Shown piece after piece: positions 6,939 to 13,796 of a stretch of 17,572 bases of DNA. Made by a program: the position numbers and the translations under genes. Each line of letters begins with the position of its first letter. The first letter of the stretch is position 1. The stretch comes from Gemmatimonadota bacterium (GTDB taxonomy: Bacteria; Gemmatimonadota; Gemmatimonadetes; Gemmatimonadales; GWC2-71-9): the NCBI GenBank assembly GCA_003221985.1, contig QHUQ01000159.1, forward strand, positions 1-17,572, given 5' to 3'. The notes beneath the pieces are model-generated. The model searched no databases. It saw only the letters and a program-made list of their open reading frames with translations, and was not told where the DNA came from.

Positions 6939-7429
6939 GACGTTTGGGTCGCCGGGCCGCCGAACAACGGACAGCGGGGATTGCTGACGCTCGCCCAGTC
7001 GACGCGGACGCCGTACAGATTCAGCGCCACGGTTCCGCCGATGATCGTGCCGATCGCCGGATGGCCCTGCGGCTCCTCGGTATCGAGGGTGAGGACACCC
7101 ATCGTGCGCTGCGAGGTGTCGTCGACCACCAGCAGGCCGTAGCCGTGCTGGGGAAAGCCGGAACCCCGATACTGCATCGAAATGCGGCCTTCGCCGTCCC
7201 GACCGACGAGCACGGCTCCGATATCACGCGTCTTCTGGAGGATGACGAGGGCGGGCAGCGAATCCGGGACCCCTCGGGGCGGATCAGTGAGGACGGCGCG
7301 CGCGTTGCCGAGCTGCTGGGTGATCAGCGAAGGCCCGGCGAGGAACGCGATGCCGCAGGTCGGCGACCCGCCGCTCCCGCGCCCACAGGCAGCCACCGCG
7401 AGGGTCAATGCCAGCAGCCGGTAGTTCAT
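6935..7429 (-). CDS. Lipoprotein of unknown function
   Basis: 164 residues. The signal MNYRLLALTLAVAAC has lipobox AVAAC with Cys15, so it is predicted to be lipid-anchored in the outer or inner membrane. The mature part is Gly-rich and beta-rich (GIAFLAGPSLITQQL, then ISMQYRGSGFPQHGYGLLVV and VSNPRCPLFGG near the end). Two further cysteines (Cys25 and one near the C-terminus) could form a disulfide in the periplasm. I do not recognise the family. It starts 16 bases after the TonB-dependent receptor stop and overlaps the amidotransferase by 4 bases, so it belongs to the same transcript. Confidence 0.7.
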   Translation of the reverse strand: MNYRLLALTLAVAACGRGSGGSPTCGIAFLAGPSLITQQLGNARAVLTDPPRGVPDSLPALVILQKTRDIGAVLVGRDGEGRISMQYRGSGFPQHGYGLLVVDDTSQRTMGVLTLDTEEPQGHPAIGTIIGGTVALNLYGVRVDWASVSNPRCPLFGGPATQTS

Positions 7430-7445
7430 GATCCGGAATCTAACG

Positions 7446-9665
7446 CTAATGCGACCAAACAGCCGTTACCGTCACCGTGCGCACCGGCGCGAGGGTTTGG
7501 GGCACCAGGTTGTACATGTAATTGAGCACATTGGCCGCCAGGAGCCGCAGCTCGACCGGGCCGTGTTTCCAACCTGCCCGCAGGTCCAGCACTCGCACGG
7601 GGACGCGCCGGGAGTCGACGAACCCCTCCAGCTCGATGCGCTCGACACGGCTGGCATAGCGGAAGTCGGCGCCCACGCCGAAGGCGCCGAGGCTGTAATC
7701 GCCGCTCAGCGTCACGAGGTGGCGCGGGCGGAACGCGAGCGGCCCTGCCGCCGACGTGTCACCGGCGACCTGCCGCCGGGTGCTGAGGTAGGTATAGCTC
7801 AACGTCGCGATCAGCCGATCCGGAATGGGCGCGGCCAGAATCGCCGCGTCGAGCCCGGCGATGCGCGCGCGCGTGACGTTCTGGAGCTGGATCTTGGGTA
7901 CCAGGTTGAGTATCGAGTCGTTGGGTGATTGCTCGATGAGGATCAACCTGGGTTCGATCAGTTCACGTGCCTCCGTCCAGAACAGCGCCGCGTCGAGCCG
8001 CAGCATCCGGAACAGCGGGGCGGTGGTGTAGCCGAGTTCCGTCGACCATGCAGTTTCCGGTCGCAGGTCGGGATTGGGAATCACCTCGAGTCCCTCGGCG
8101 AAGGTGTGCACGAATCGCTCGGCGATCGTCGGGGCACGGAAGCCGCGGCCGATCGACGCGCGCAGCACTCCTCCACTGTGATCGGTCGGCATGGTGCCGC
8201 CGAGCCGGGGACTGACGACCGCACTGAGCGAGCCGCCGTCGACCGCGAGAAAATCGATGCGCGCGCCGACATTGAAACGGACCACGCCCACCGCCTGGTC
8301 GCTCTCGCCGTACGCGGCGAACTCGGACTGCGAATGATTCTCGAAGATATCGCTGGTGACATCGGAGTACGTCACCTCGCCGCCGACCAGCACCGTGCGC
8401 GTGGAATCGGGATGCGCCTCCGCCCGGAGCTCGGCGCCGAAGCGGTTGGCGACCCCAAACTCCGAGCCGGTGGGAGGACGCTGATCGAAGAAGTTGGTGC
8501 GGAACCACGACGCGCGCGCCTGCCACGCGAATCGCTCCGACAGCACCGTCCGCGCCTGCGCGGCGACGTATCCCTTGCGCGAGTCGGTCCACGCGCCCAA
8601 CGAGGCGGTCGGGACCTTGAACGGCTGAAATGACTGGCCGCGATCGTCGCATTCGCCCTGCCGGCACCACGCGAGCGGCACGTCGTAATGGTCGACGGCC
8701 CAGGCGCCGGACATGTCCACGCGCGTGCGCGGTGCTGCCTGCCAGCGGACTCGGCCGGCGATCTGCCAGTGATCCCCGTCGTCCTGTTCGCGGTATCCGT
8801 CCGAATGACGCGCGCCCGCCGCGAACCGGCCGCCGAACGTCGCGGTGCCGTACGACCCGGAGACATCGCCCCCGCCTTCCAGCCCGGTGCCGTCGCGGAA
8901 CCGCCACACTTCGTGCGGCGGATTGCCGTACGCGCCTCCGGTGAGCCGCACGCGCACGTGCAGGCCATCAGGCACGTCACGGGTCGTCAGGTTGACGACG
9001 CCCCCCAGCGCCGCCGACCCATACAGCGATGAGCCGGCCCCCTTGAGGATGTCGACGCGCTCGATCTGATCCACCGGCAGCAGGTCCCAGTTGATCCCGC
9101 CGCGGTCGCCCTGATTCATCGGGACGCCGTCGACCAGCAGCAGCACACGCGAGTTGAGTCCCTGTACGTAGCCCGTCGATCCGCGAATGTTGATCTGCCC
9201 GTTCAGCATCTGAATACCGGCCGCCTTATCGACGGCTTCGTCCACGGTGTTGACCGCCCGTTGATCGATGTCGCGCGCGGGGATCTGGACGACGCTCGTC
9301 GCGGGGCGGTCGCCAAACCGCGCCACCTTCGTGCTCACGACGTCGAGCGGGGGCAGCTCGAGCGGCGAGGGCTGCAACGTGAAGTCGGCGATCGCGGAGT
9401 CGGCGGCAGGGACCGAGACGCTGGCAGCAGTGGGCAGGTATCCGATGGCTGCGACGCGCACACGAATGTCGCCTGCCGGCAGCGGTGTCAGGCGATAGTG
9501 TCCCTGCGGGTCGGTCTGCGTGAACAGCGTTGTGTTCGGCACACCCACGATCGCCGCCTGAATGGGGACGCCGTGCGTATCACGGACCGTGCCGCGCAGC
9601 ACCCTTTGAGCAACTGCGGGAAGTGGCGCGACCAACAGCAGCAGCGCCGTTATTGCGCGGTGCAT
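7446..9665 (-). CDS. TonB-dependent outer-membrane receptor with N-terminal carboxypeptidase-regulatory-like domain
   Basis: 739 residues. The signal peptide is MHRAITALLLLVAPLPAVAQ, cleaved after AVA. Residues about 22-98 form a carboxypeptidase-D-regulatory-like beta sandwich (LRGTVRDTHGVPIQAAIVGV, then DPQGHYRLTPLPAGDIRVRV). A plug domain follows, about 105-235, with DVVSTKVARFG as a probable TonB-contact region, INIRGSTGYVQGLNSRVLLL, and VDQIERVDILKGAGSSLYGS. The rest is a beta barrel with the usual GVLRASIGRGFRAPTIAERF and NPDLRPETAWSTELGYTTA signatures. It ends TVTVTAVWSH, lacking the common terminal aromatic residue. It would import a scarce ligand across the outer membrane using TonB energy. 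The substrate (siderophore, cobalamin, peptide or glycan) cannot be read. Its ATG lies 16 bases inside the end of the upstream lipoprotein gene, a tight overlap suggesting a receptor-lipoprotein pair. Confidence 0.92.
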   Translation of the reverse strand: MHRAITALLLLVAPLPAVAQRVLRGTVRDTHGVPIQAAIVGVPNTTLFTQTDPQGHYRLTPLPAGDIRVRVAAIGYLPTAASVSVPAADSAIADFTLQPSPLELPPLDVVSTKVARFGDRPATSVVQIPARDIDQRAVNTVDEAVDKAAGIQMLNGQINIRGSTGYVQGLNSRVLLLVDGVPMNQGDRGGINWDLLPVDQIERVDILKGAGSSLYGSAALGGVVNLTTRDVPDGLHVRVRLTGGAYGNPPHEVWRFRDGTGLEGGGDVSGSYGTATFGGRFAAGARHSDGYREQDDGDHWQIAGRVRWQAAPRTRVDMSGAWAVDHYDVPLAWCRQGECDDRGQSFQPFKVPTASLGAWTDSRKGYVAAQARTVLSERFAWQARASWFRTNFFDQRPPTGSEFGVANRFGAELRAEAHPDSTRTVLVGGEVTYSDVTSDIFENHSQSEFAAYGESDQAVGVVRFNVGARIDFLAVDGGSLSAVVSPRLGGTMPTDHSGGVLRASIGRGFRAPTIAERFVHTFAEGLEVIPNPDLRPETAWSTELGYTTAPLFRMLRLDAALFWTEARELIEPRLILIEQSPNDSILNLVPKIQLQNVTRARIAGLDAAILAAPIPDRLIATLSYTYLSTRRQVAGDTSAAGPLAFRPRHLVTLSGDYSLGAFGVGADFRYASRVERIELEGFVDSRRVPVRVLDLRAGWKHGPVELRLLAANVLNYMYNLVPQTLAPVRTVTVTAVWSH

Positions 9666-10174
9666 GTGACGAAATCGGTTGCCGGCCGGAGGCTGTCGAA
9701 CTCAACCCTGAAGTCGATGTTGCCGACCGTACCGCCCGCGGGAATCGTGACGATGCCGGGCTGGGTCGTATCGGCGGGATCGCGGTAATAGCCTGCGACT
9801 CGGAGCAGCGCCGTATCCTGCGGCGTGAGGGTCAGGTTTCCCACCTTCTTCCAGACCGCGAGCACCCAATGGTAGGTGGCCGGGTCGAGGGCGACGCTGT
9901 AGGCAGCGGCCGAGTCGGTGTAGGTGACTGAGCCGGGAATGGGTGGCTTGCGATTGTTGATGAGGTCGTTGCAGGTCTGCGGGAATGTGACGTAGGCGGC
10001 GATGAAGACGTTGTCGGTGCTGTCGGGGATCGTACCGCGAAATCGCAGCGTGCCGCACAGGCCCACCAGACTCGGCGGGCAAATACGTTCCGGCTCGAGT
10101 CCGCCGTCGCAGGCAATGGTAATGGCGGCTGCCGCCAGCGCGACACCGGCGATTCGGACTGCAATCCGGACCAT
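9650..10174 (-). CDS. Lipoprotein paired with the TonB-dependent receptor, unknown family
   Basis: 174 residues. The signal MVRIAVRIAGVALAAAAITI is followed by AC, lipobox ITIAC with Cys22, so the protein is lipid-anchored. The mature part contains short beta strands: LRFRGTIPDSTDNVFIAAYV, YSVALDPATYHWVLAVWKKV, and GIVTIPAGGTVGNIDFRVEF. This resembles a transthyretin-like or carboxypeptidase-regulatory-like beta sandwich, without a firm family call. Several cysteines (ICPP, GLCG, TCND, VTCT) could pair in the periplasm. It is the first gene of the long minus-strand block and overlaps the receptor's start by 16 bases. A surface-lipoprotein partner for ligand capture is the natural inference, but no substrate is visible. 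Confidence 0.75.
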   Translation of the reverse strand: MVRIAVRIAGVALAAAAITIACDGGLEPERICPPSLVGLCGTLRFRGTIPDSTDNVFIAAYVTFPQTCNDLINNRKPPIPGSVTYTDSAAAYSVALDPATYHWVLAVWKKVGNLTLTPQDTALLRVAGYYRDPADTTQPGIVTIPAGGTVGNIDFRVEFDSLRPATDFVTCTAQ

Positions 10175-10179
10175 TCCAG

Positions 10180-10236
10180 CAATTTGCGCCCCACGCGGGG
10201 TGCGTCAACTTGACCGTGGTTTTACGGGGGAATAAC
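10180..10236. promoter_or_regulatory. Divergent promoter region with shared TTGAC inverted repeat (tentative)
   Basis: The 70-base gap between the two divergent blocks has an inverted repeat GTCAA-C-TTGAC (10204-10214). It places -35-like TTGACC on the plus strand (10210-10215) and TTGACG on the minus strand (10208-10203). Possible -10-like elements are AATAAC (10231-10236, spacer 15) and AAATTG on the minus strand (10185-10180, spacer 17). Both are poor matches and sit within about 10 bases of the start codons, so transcripts would be nearly leaderless. The inverted repeat could instead be an operator. Confidence 0.22.
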
Positions 10237-10244
10237 GTTTGCGC

Positions 10245-10412
10245 ATGCCATTGTACGAGTACCGTTGTACCGCCTGTCACGCGCTGTTCTCGCGCACCGA
10301 AACGATGGCGGAGCACTCCATGCGGCCGCATCCGACCTGCCCGGAGTGCGACTCGCCCGCGGTGGAGCCTGTCTTCTCCGACTTTTTCGCGAAAACCGTC
10401 CGCAAGAGCTGA
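10245..10412 (+). CDS. FmdB-type zinc-ribbon protein (short)
   Basis: 55 residues, too short for a long-ORF list. It opens MPLYEYRCTACHALFSRTET and contains a second knuckle CPECDS, giving the C-x2-C ... C-x2-C zinc ribbon of the FmdB/putative-regulatory family. These proteins usually start M-P-x-Y-E-Y-x-C, exactly as here, and are about 60-110 residues long, so this is a minimal version. The last residues (VEPVFSDFFAKTVRKS) follow the family's 'P-x-x-F' pattern. It is the first gene of the plus-strand block and overlaps the next gene by 4 bases (CTGA). A run of five G (10226-10230) lies 14 bases before ATG, far for a ribosome-binding sequence. Role unknown; binding of nucleic acid or protein through the zinc ribbon is inferred. 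Confidence 0.85.
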   Translation: MPLYEYRCTACHALFSRTETMAEHSMRPHPTCPECDSPAVEPVFSDFFAKTVRKS

Positions 10413-10975
10413 GCGAGGCAACCGACCTGTTCGAGCGTCTGCGGGACGCGTTCCGCGCTGCCCTCGACGCCGCCGAGGGTGCCGTCGATCTCCGATCGCT
10501 CGCACGCCAGATGCGCGAGGCGGTCGTGGACGCGAAAGTCGCGGTTGCCGAGGTCCAGGAGGCCGTGGTGCGCACCGAGCGCGAGGTGGGGCTCGAACGC
10601 CAGCGGCTGGCGGATGCCGAGCGGCGCGGCCGTCTCGCTGCGGAGATCCAGGACCAGGAAACGGTCACCGTTGCCGAGCGCTTTGCGACCAAGCACCGCG
10701 AGCGCGTCGGCGTGCTCGAGCGCAAGCTCGTCGCGCAGCGCGAGGAGCTGGCGCTGGCGCAACGCGAGCTGGATGAAATGCAGACACAGCTCAAGAGCGC
10801 GGAGCGCGATCGGCCGGCGATGGAAGCTCGGCGCTCCATGGACGAAGCCGGCGCCGCGGGTGCGGAGATGGATCTGCAGGACGAGCTGCTCAAGGCGGAC
10901 ATGGACCGGGCGGCGCGCGAGGCGGCGGCGGCGCGCCAGCTCGACGAGCTCAAGAAGAAAATGAGAAAGGACTAG
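10409..10975 (+). CDS. PspA-like coiled-coil protein, probable CTG start
   Basis: About 188 residues, almost entirely charged heptad-like helix: SEATDLFERLRDAFRAALDA, then AEGAVDLRSLARQMREAVVD, continuing with AKVAVAEVQEAV to a Lys-rich end DELKKKMRKD. The N-terminal amphipathic helix and the 'A-V-x-D-A-K-x-A-V-A' stretch resemble PspA/IM30 (Vipp1) membrane-associated proteins, which form rods or rings on the inner membrane under envelope stress. It is somewhat shorter than typical PspA (about 220). The frame stays open upstream to 10265 inside the FmdB gene, but the sequence before 10409 is not protein-like. The best start is CTG at 10409, in a CTGA overlap with the FmdB stop, giving a natural N-terminus. 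No ATG or well-placed GTG fits. Alternative: a generic coiled-coil protein. Confidence 0.68.
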   Translation: MSEATDLFERLRDAFRAALDAAEGAVDLRSLARQMREAVVDAKVAVAEVQEAVVRTEREVGLERQRLADAERRGRLAAEIQDQETVTVAERFATKHRERVGVLERKLVAQREELALAQRELDEMQTQLKSAERDRPAMEARRSMDEAGAAGAEMDLQDELLKADMDRAAREAAAARQLDELKKKMRKD

Positions 10976-10979
10976 GCCC

Positions 10980-11981
10980 GTGCTTCTCTTGTCTCTCCTT
11001 CAGATCCTCCACCACCCTCCACACCCTCCACCATCTGATTTTGCCAAACGCGCCCACACCTACAGCATCGTCGCCTACGACTCCGCCACCGGCGATCTCG
11101 GTATCGCGGTGCAGTCGAAGTTCCCCAACGTAGGCGGGATCGTGCCGTGGGCCCGCGCCGGCATCGGTGCCGTCGCGACACAATCTCTCAGCAACACCGA
11201 CTACGGCGACAAGGGCCTGGATCTCCTGGCGCGAGGCGCGACCGCCCCGGAGGCGATGCGGATCATCATGCGCAGCGATCCGCGGCCGTCGCAACGGCAG
11301 GTGGGCATGGTGGACGCCCACGGCAACTCGGCGAGCTGGACTGGCGACTCGACGTTCGATTGGGCAGGAGGTCGGACAGGCGGACGGTCGGACGGGCGGA
11401 CGGGCGGTAAAGGCCAACTCATCACGGGACGAGACTACGCCGCCCAAGCCAATATCATGGTCTCGGACGCGACGGTGCGAAACATGGCGGAGACGTTCGA
11501 GCGCAGTCGTGGATCGCTCGCCGATCGGCTGATCGCCGCGCTGGTCGCCGGCCAGGCGGGCGGCGGAGACAAGCGGGGGATGCAATCGGCCGCATTGCTC
11601 GTGGTGCGGGCGAATGCCGGCTACCTCGGCAACAACGACCGCTACATCGACATCCGCGTGTACGATGCGCCCGATCCGATCAAGGAGCTGCAGCGGTTGT
11701 ACGCGCTGCACAAGCTCTACTTCTTCACCACCGACTCCGCCGACCTCATGCCGATTACGCCGGCACTGCAAAAAGAGCTGGAAACGATTCTGTTGGTCGA
11801 GCCCGCGAATCAGCGCGAGAAGTGGCTCGCCGCTCCCCAGCCCTCCCTCAATGACACGTTTCTGACCGCGCTCGCGAACTTCATGTATTGGGAGAACTAC
11901 GACGTGCGCGTTCGCATGGACGGAAAAATTGATCGCGTTGTGTTAGAAGACATTCGCAAAAACCGGCGTCCGCGGAGGTAA
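10980..11981 (+). CDS. DUF1028 (Ntn-hydrolase-like) protein with simple-repeat insertions
   Basis: 333 residues. The DUF1028 core begins HTYSIVAYDSATGDLGIAVQ, then SKFPNVGGIVPWARAGIGAV and ATQSLSNTDYGDKGLDLL, followed by QRQVGMVDAHGNSASWTGD and GGGDKRGMQSAALLVVRANA. The family adopts an Ntn-hydrolase-like fold and is often secreted; its reaction is unknown. About 80 C-terminal residues (QKELETILLV to RKNRRPRR) extend beyond the core. Start: GTG at 10980, with AGAAAGGA about 8 bases upstream and an in-frame stop at 10962. The N-terminus MLLLSLLQIL has no charged region and runs into HHPPHPPP from a repeat tract, so export is doubtful. A second repeat (11371-11407) inserts GGRTGGRSDGRTGGKG at about 130-145, where family members have an uncharged loop. 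The gene begins 4 bases after the coiled-coil gene. Confidence 0.85.
   Translation: MLLLSLLQILHHPPHPPPSDFAKRAHTYSIVAYDSATGDLGIAVQSKFPNVGGIVPWARAGIGAVATQSLSNTDYGDKGLDLLARGATAPEAMRIIMRSDPRPSQRQVGMVDAHGNSASWTGDSTFDWAGGRTGGRSDGRTGGKGQLITGRDYAAQANIMVSDATVRNMAETFERSRGSLADRLIAALVAGQAGGGDKRGMQSAALLVVRANAGYLGNNDRYIDIRVYDAPDPIKELQRLYALHKLYFFTTDSADLMPITPALQKELETILLVEPANQREKWLAAPQPSLNDTFLTALANFMYWENYDVRVRMDGKIDRVVLEDIRKNRRPRR
11006..11032. repeat. CCTCCA-rich tandem repeat at the DUF1028 N-terminus
   Basis: Two perfect 9-base copies of CACCCTCCA (11013-11021 and 11022-11030) sit within a C-rich, G-free stretch that encodes His/Pro residues immediately after the hydrophobic N-terminus. Confidence 0.8.
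11371..11407. repeat. 16-base tandem repeat (8-base sub-units) inside the DUF1028 gene
   Basis: GTCGGACAGGCGGACG (11371-11386) is followed by GTCGGACGGGCGGACG (11387-11402), one mismatch, then GGCGG. The 8-base sub-units alternate GTCGGACR and GGCGGACG. Neither 8 nor 16 is a multiple of 3, so gain or loss of one unit would shift the frame. Confidence 0.88.
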
Positions 11982-11984
11982 CCT

Positions 11985-12380
11985 ATGGATGTGAAACGGG
12001 GGCGCATGGTATTCCTCGGCTATGGGAAATATTGGCGCTCGGACCGGATCCTTGGCCTGATGCCGATCGAAGAGGGTCGCGGCCCGGGGCAACGCACCAA
12101 CGTCTTCATCGAGGGGCGTCCCGAACCGGTCGTCGCCTCGCGGACGGAGCAGAGCATCCTCGAGGACATGGCCGCGACGGACGACAGCTTCCGGCTGGAA
12201 GCGCTGCGCGCGGCGACGCGCGAGCTGCTCGAGGCGTTTCACGAGTTCTCGCCGGTGCTGCGTCGCGCGCTGCAGAACGAGCACCATTTCGACGTCGAGA
12301 AATGGGAAGAGCGGATGGGCACCTTGCTGCGACCCAGCGAACATCCGGACACCGCGCAGCAAGACGATCTCTTCGACTGA
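11985..12380 (+). CDS. Possible RemA/DUF370-like small protein with helical tail
   Basis: 131 residues. Residues 8-60 (MVFLGYGKYWRSDRILGLMP, then GQRTNVFIEGRPEPVVASRT) follow the pattern of the RemA/DUF370 family: a 'G-x-G-x5-x-R-I-x-x-I' first strand-helix, then an Arg-Thr strand and a turn ending in 'V-x-x-S'. RemA-type proteins form DNA-binding rings that switch on matrix genes in Bacillus. Here the second half (about 65-115) is an added charged helix (LRAATRELLEAFHEFSPVLR), followed by an acidic tail QQDDLFD. The resemblance is by eye and weak; a different small regulatory family remains possible. A strong ribosome-binding sequence GGAGG (11974-11978) sits 6 bases before ATG, inside the end of the DUF1028 gene. 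Confidence 0.55.
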   Translation: MDVKRGRMVFLGYGKYWRSDRILGLMPIEEGRGPGQRTNVFIEGRPEPVVASRTEQSILEDMAATDDSFRLEALRAATRELLEAFHEFSPVLRRALQNEHHFDVEKWEERMGTLLRPSEHPDTAQQDDLFD

Positions 12381-12390
12381 AAGGGTTCGC

Positions 12391-13734
12391 ATGACGCAAC
12401 CGGTGCTCACGGCGTCGCAGGCCGATCGCGGCTGGTTCGGACACCCGCGCGGTCTCTCGACCCTCTTTTTCACGGAGATGTGGGAGCGGTTCAGCTTCTA
12501 CGGTCTGCGCGCCCTGCTCGTGTTGTACATGACGGCGGCGGTCGCTGATGGCGGGCTCGCATTTACGTCTCAGAAGGCCTCCGGGATCGTGGGATGGTAC
12601 GGCTTCGGTGTCTATGCAGCGGCGATTCCCGGCGGTTGGATCGCGGATCGCCTGCTCGGTCAATACCGCAGTGTGTTCGTCGGTGGCTGCATCATCGCGC
12701 TGGGCCACTTCAGCATGGCGTTCCCCAGCGTGACGACGTTCTACCTGGGTCTGTGCCTCATCGTGATCGGCACAGGCCTGCTCAAGCCGAACATCAGCAC
12801 GATGGTCGGCTCACTGTACGACAGAGATGACGAGCGACGGGACGCCGGTTTCTCCATCTTCTACATGGGCATCAATCTCGGCGCGTTCATCGCGCCGTTC
12901 GTGGTCGGCACGCTCGGTCAACGAGTGGATTGGCACGTCGGCTTCGGCTGCGCCGGGGTCGGGATGGTTGCCGGACTGATCCAATACGTCGCCGGGCGCC
13001 CCCGGCTGGCCCCGGCGCTGCAGCGACTGGGACAGTCCGTGACGAGCGCAACGCCGTCGTCCCCCGGCGAACCGTGGTGGCGCTTTAGCCGCGATGAATG
13101 GGGTCGCGTGGCTGCCATCGCCGTCCTCTTCGTGTTCTCGTCGATCTTTTGGGGAGCGTTCGAGCAGGCGGCATCGAGTCTCAACCTCTTCGCCGACCGA
13201 CTCACCGACAATCACGCGTTCGGGCACGCGTTTCCGTCAACGTGGTATCAGTCGCTGAATTCGATGTTCATGATCTTTGGCATGGCCCCGCTCCTCGCGT
13301 GGCTGTGGATTCGCCTCGGGCCGCGCCAGCCGTCGAGCCCGGTAAAATTCGCGCTGGGGTTGATCTTCGTGGGATTGGGATTTGCCTTGATCATCCCGGC
13401 GGCAAAGCTGGCACAGGAACGGGGAGTGCTCGTGAGTCCGTGGTGGCTCATCGGTCTGTACTTTCTGCATACGATCGGCGAGCTGTGCCTGAGCCCCGTC
13501 GGCCTCTCGATTGTGACGAAACTCGCGCCGCGGCGAATCGTGGGCGCAATGATGGGCGTGTGGTTCCTCTCCATCGCCACGGGCAATAAGCTCGCTGGAT
13601 TCGCCGGCGGATTCTTCGATCGCCTGCCGCTGCCGCGGCTCTTCGGCGCGGTCGCACTCACGACATTCGTGACGGCGGCGATTCTGCTTGCGCTGACGAA
13701 GCCGATCCAGCGGCTGATGGGCGGAGTGCGATAA
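12391..13734 (+). CDS. POT-family proton-coupled peptide transporter
   Basis: 447 residues, a multi-pass inner-membrane MFS protein. The first helix carries the POT signature E-x-x-E-R-F ([20 protein letters not shown], with Glu29, Glu32, Arg33), which couples proton movement to peptide binding. Other family hallmarks are [38 protein letters not shown] (the 'K-P-N' motif), and [20 protein letters not shown]. The link between helices 6 and 7 ([12 protein letters not shown] to [12 protein letters not shown]) is only about 45 residues and lacks the extra HA/HB helix pair seen in many bacterial POTs, which fits the short length. It imports di- and tripeptides using the proton gradient. It starts 10 bases after the preceding gene with AAAGGG upstream and closes the plus-strand block. 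A second peptide importer lies across the convergent junction. Confidence 0.92.
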   Translation: MTQPVLTASQADRGWFGHPRGLSTLFFTEMWERFSFYGLRALLVLYMTAAVADGGLAFTSQKASGIVGWYGFGVYAAAIPGGWIADRLLGQYRSVFVGGCIIALGHFSMAFPSVTTFYLGLCLIVIGTGLLKPNISTMVGSLYDRDDERRDAGFSIFYMGINLGAFIAPFVVGTLGQRVDWHVGFGCAGVGMVAGLIQYVAGRPRLAPALQRLGQSVTSATPSSPGEPWWRFSRDEWGRVAAIAVLFVFSSIFWGAFEQAASSLNLFADRLTDNHAFGHAFPSTWYQSLNSMFMIFGMAPLLAWLWIRLGPRQPSSPVKFALGLIFVGLGFALIIPAAKLAQERGVLVSPWWLIGLYFLHTIGELCLSPVGLSIVTKLAPRRIVGAMMGVWFLSIATGNKLAGFAGGFFDRLPLPRLFGAVALTTFVTAAILLALTKPIQRLMGGVR

Positions 13735-13740
13735 ACGAAT

Positions 13741-13796
13741 ATCCAATGATCAATGTCCAATGATCAATGATCATTCAACATTGATCATTGATCATT
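13741..13796. repeat. AT-rich GATC repeat cluster forming a 15-base-pair hairpin
   Basis: Between two convergent genes lie overlapping copies of CCAATGATCAATG and related units. AATGATCAATGATCA (13759-13773) pairs perfectly with 13782-13796 around an 8-base loop (ttcaacat). The cluster holds seven GATC sites, most inside palindromic TGATCA. It differs sharply in base composition from the surroundings. No T-run follows on either strand, so it is not a standard intrinsic terminator, though it may slow or end converging transcription. The stop of the DUF3047 gene (13792-13794) lies within the right arm. Confidence 0.85.

Noticed and set aside
10175..10204. Imperfect CCCC...GGGG hairpin before the lipoprotein gene
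   Set aside because: Only four base pairs are certain; too weak to call a regulatory structure.
10222..10953. Minus-strand Ser/Arg-rich frame of 243 codons
   Set aside because: A low-complexity shadow of the coiled-coil gene and FmdB gene.
13759..13796. Intrinsic (rho-independent) terminator
   Set aside because: The hairpin is AT-rich and is not followed by a run of T on either strand, so it was called a repeat instead.
13741..13796. CRISPR array
   Set aside because: The units are 7-13 bases, overlapping, with no unique spacers and no cas genes nearby.
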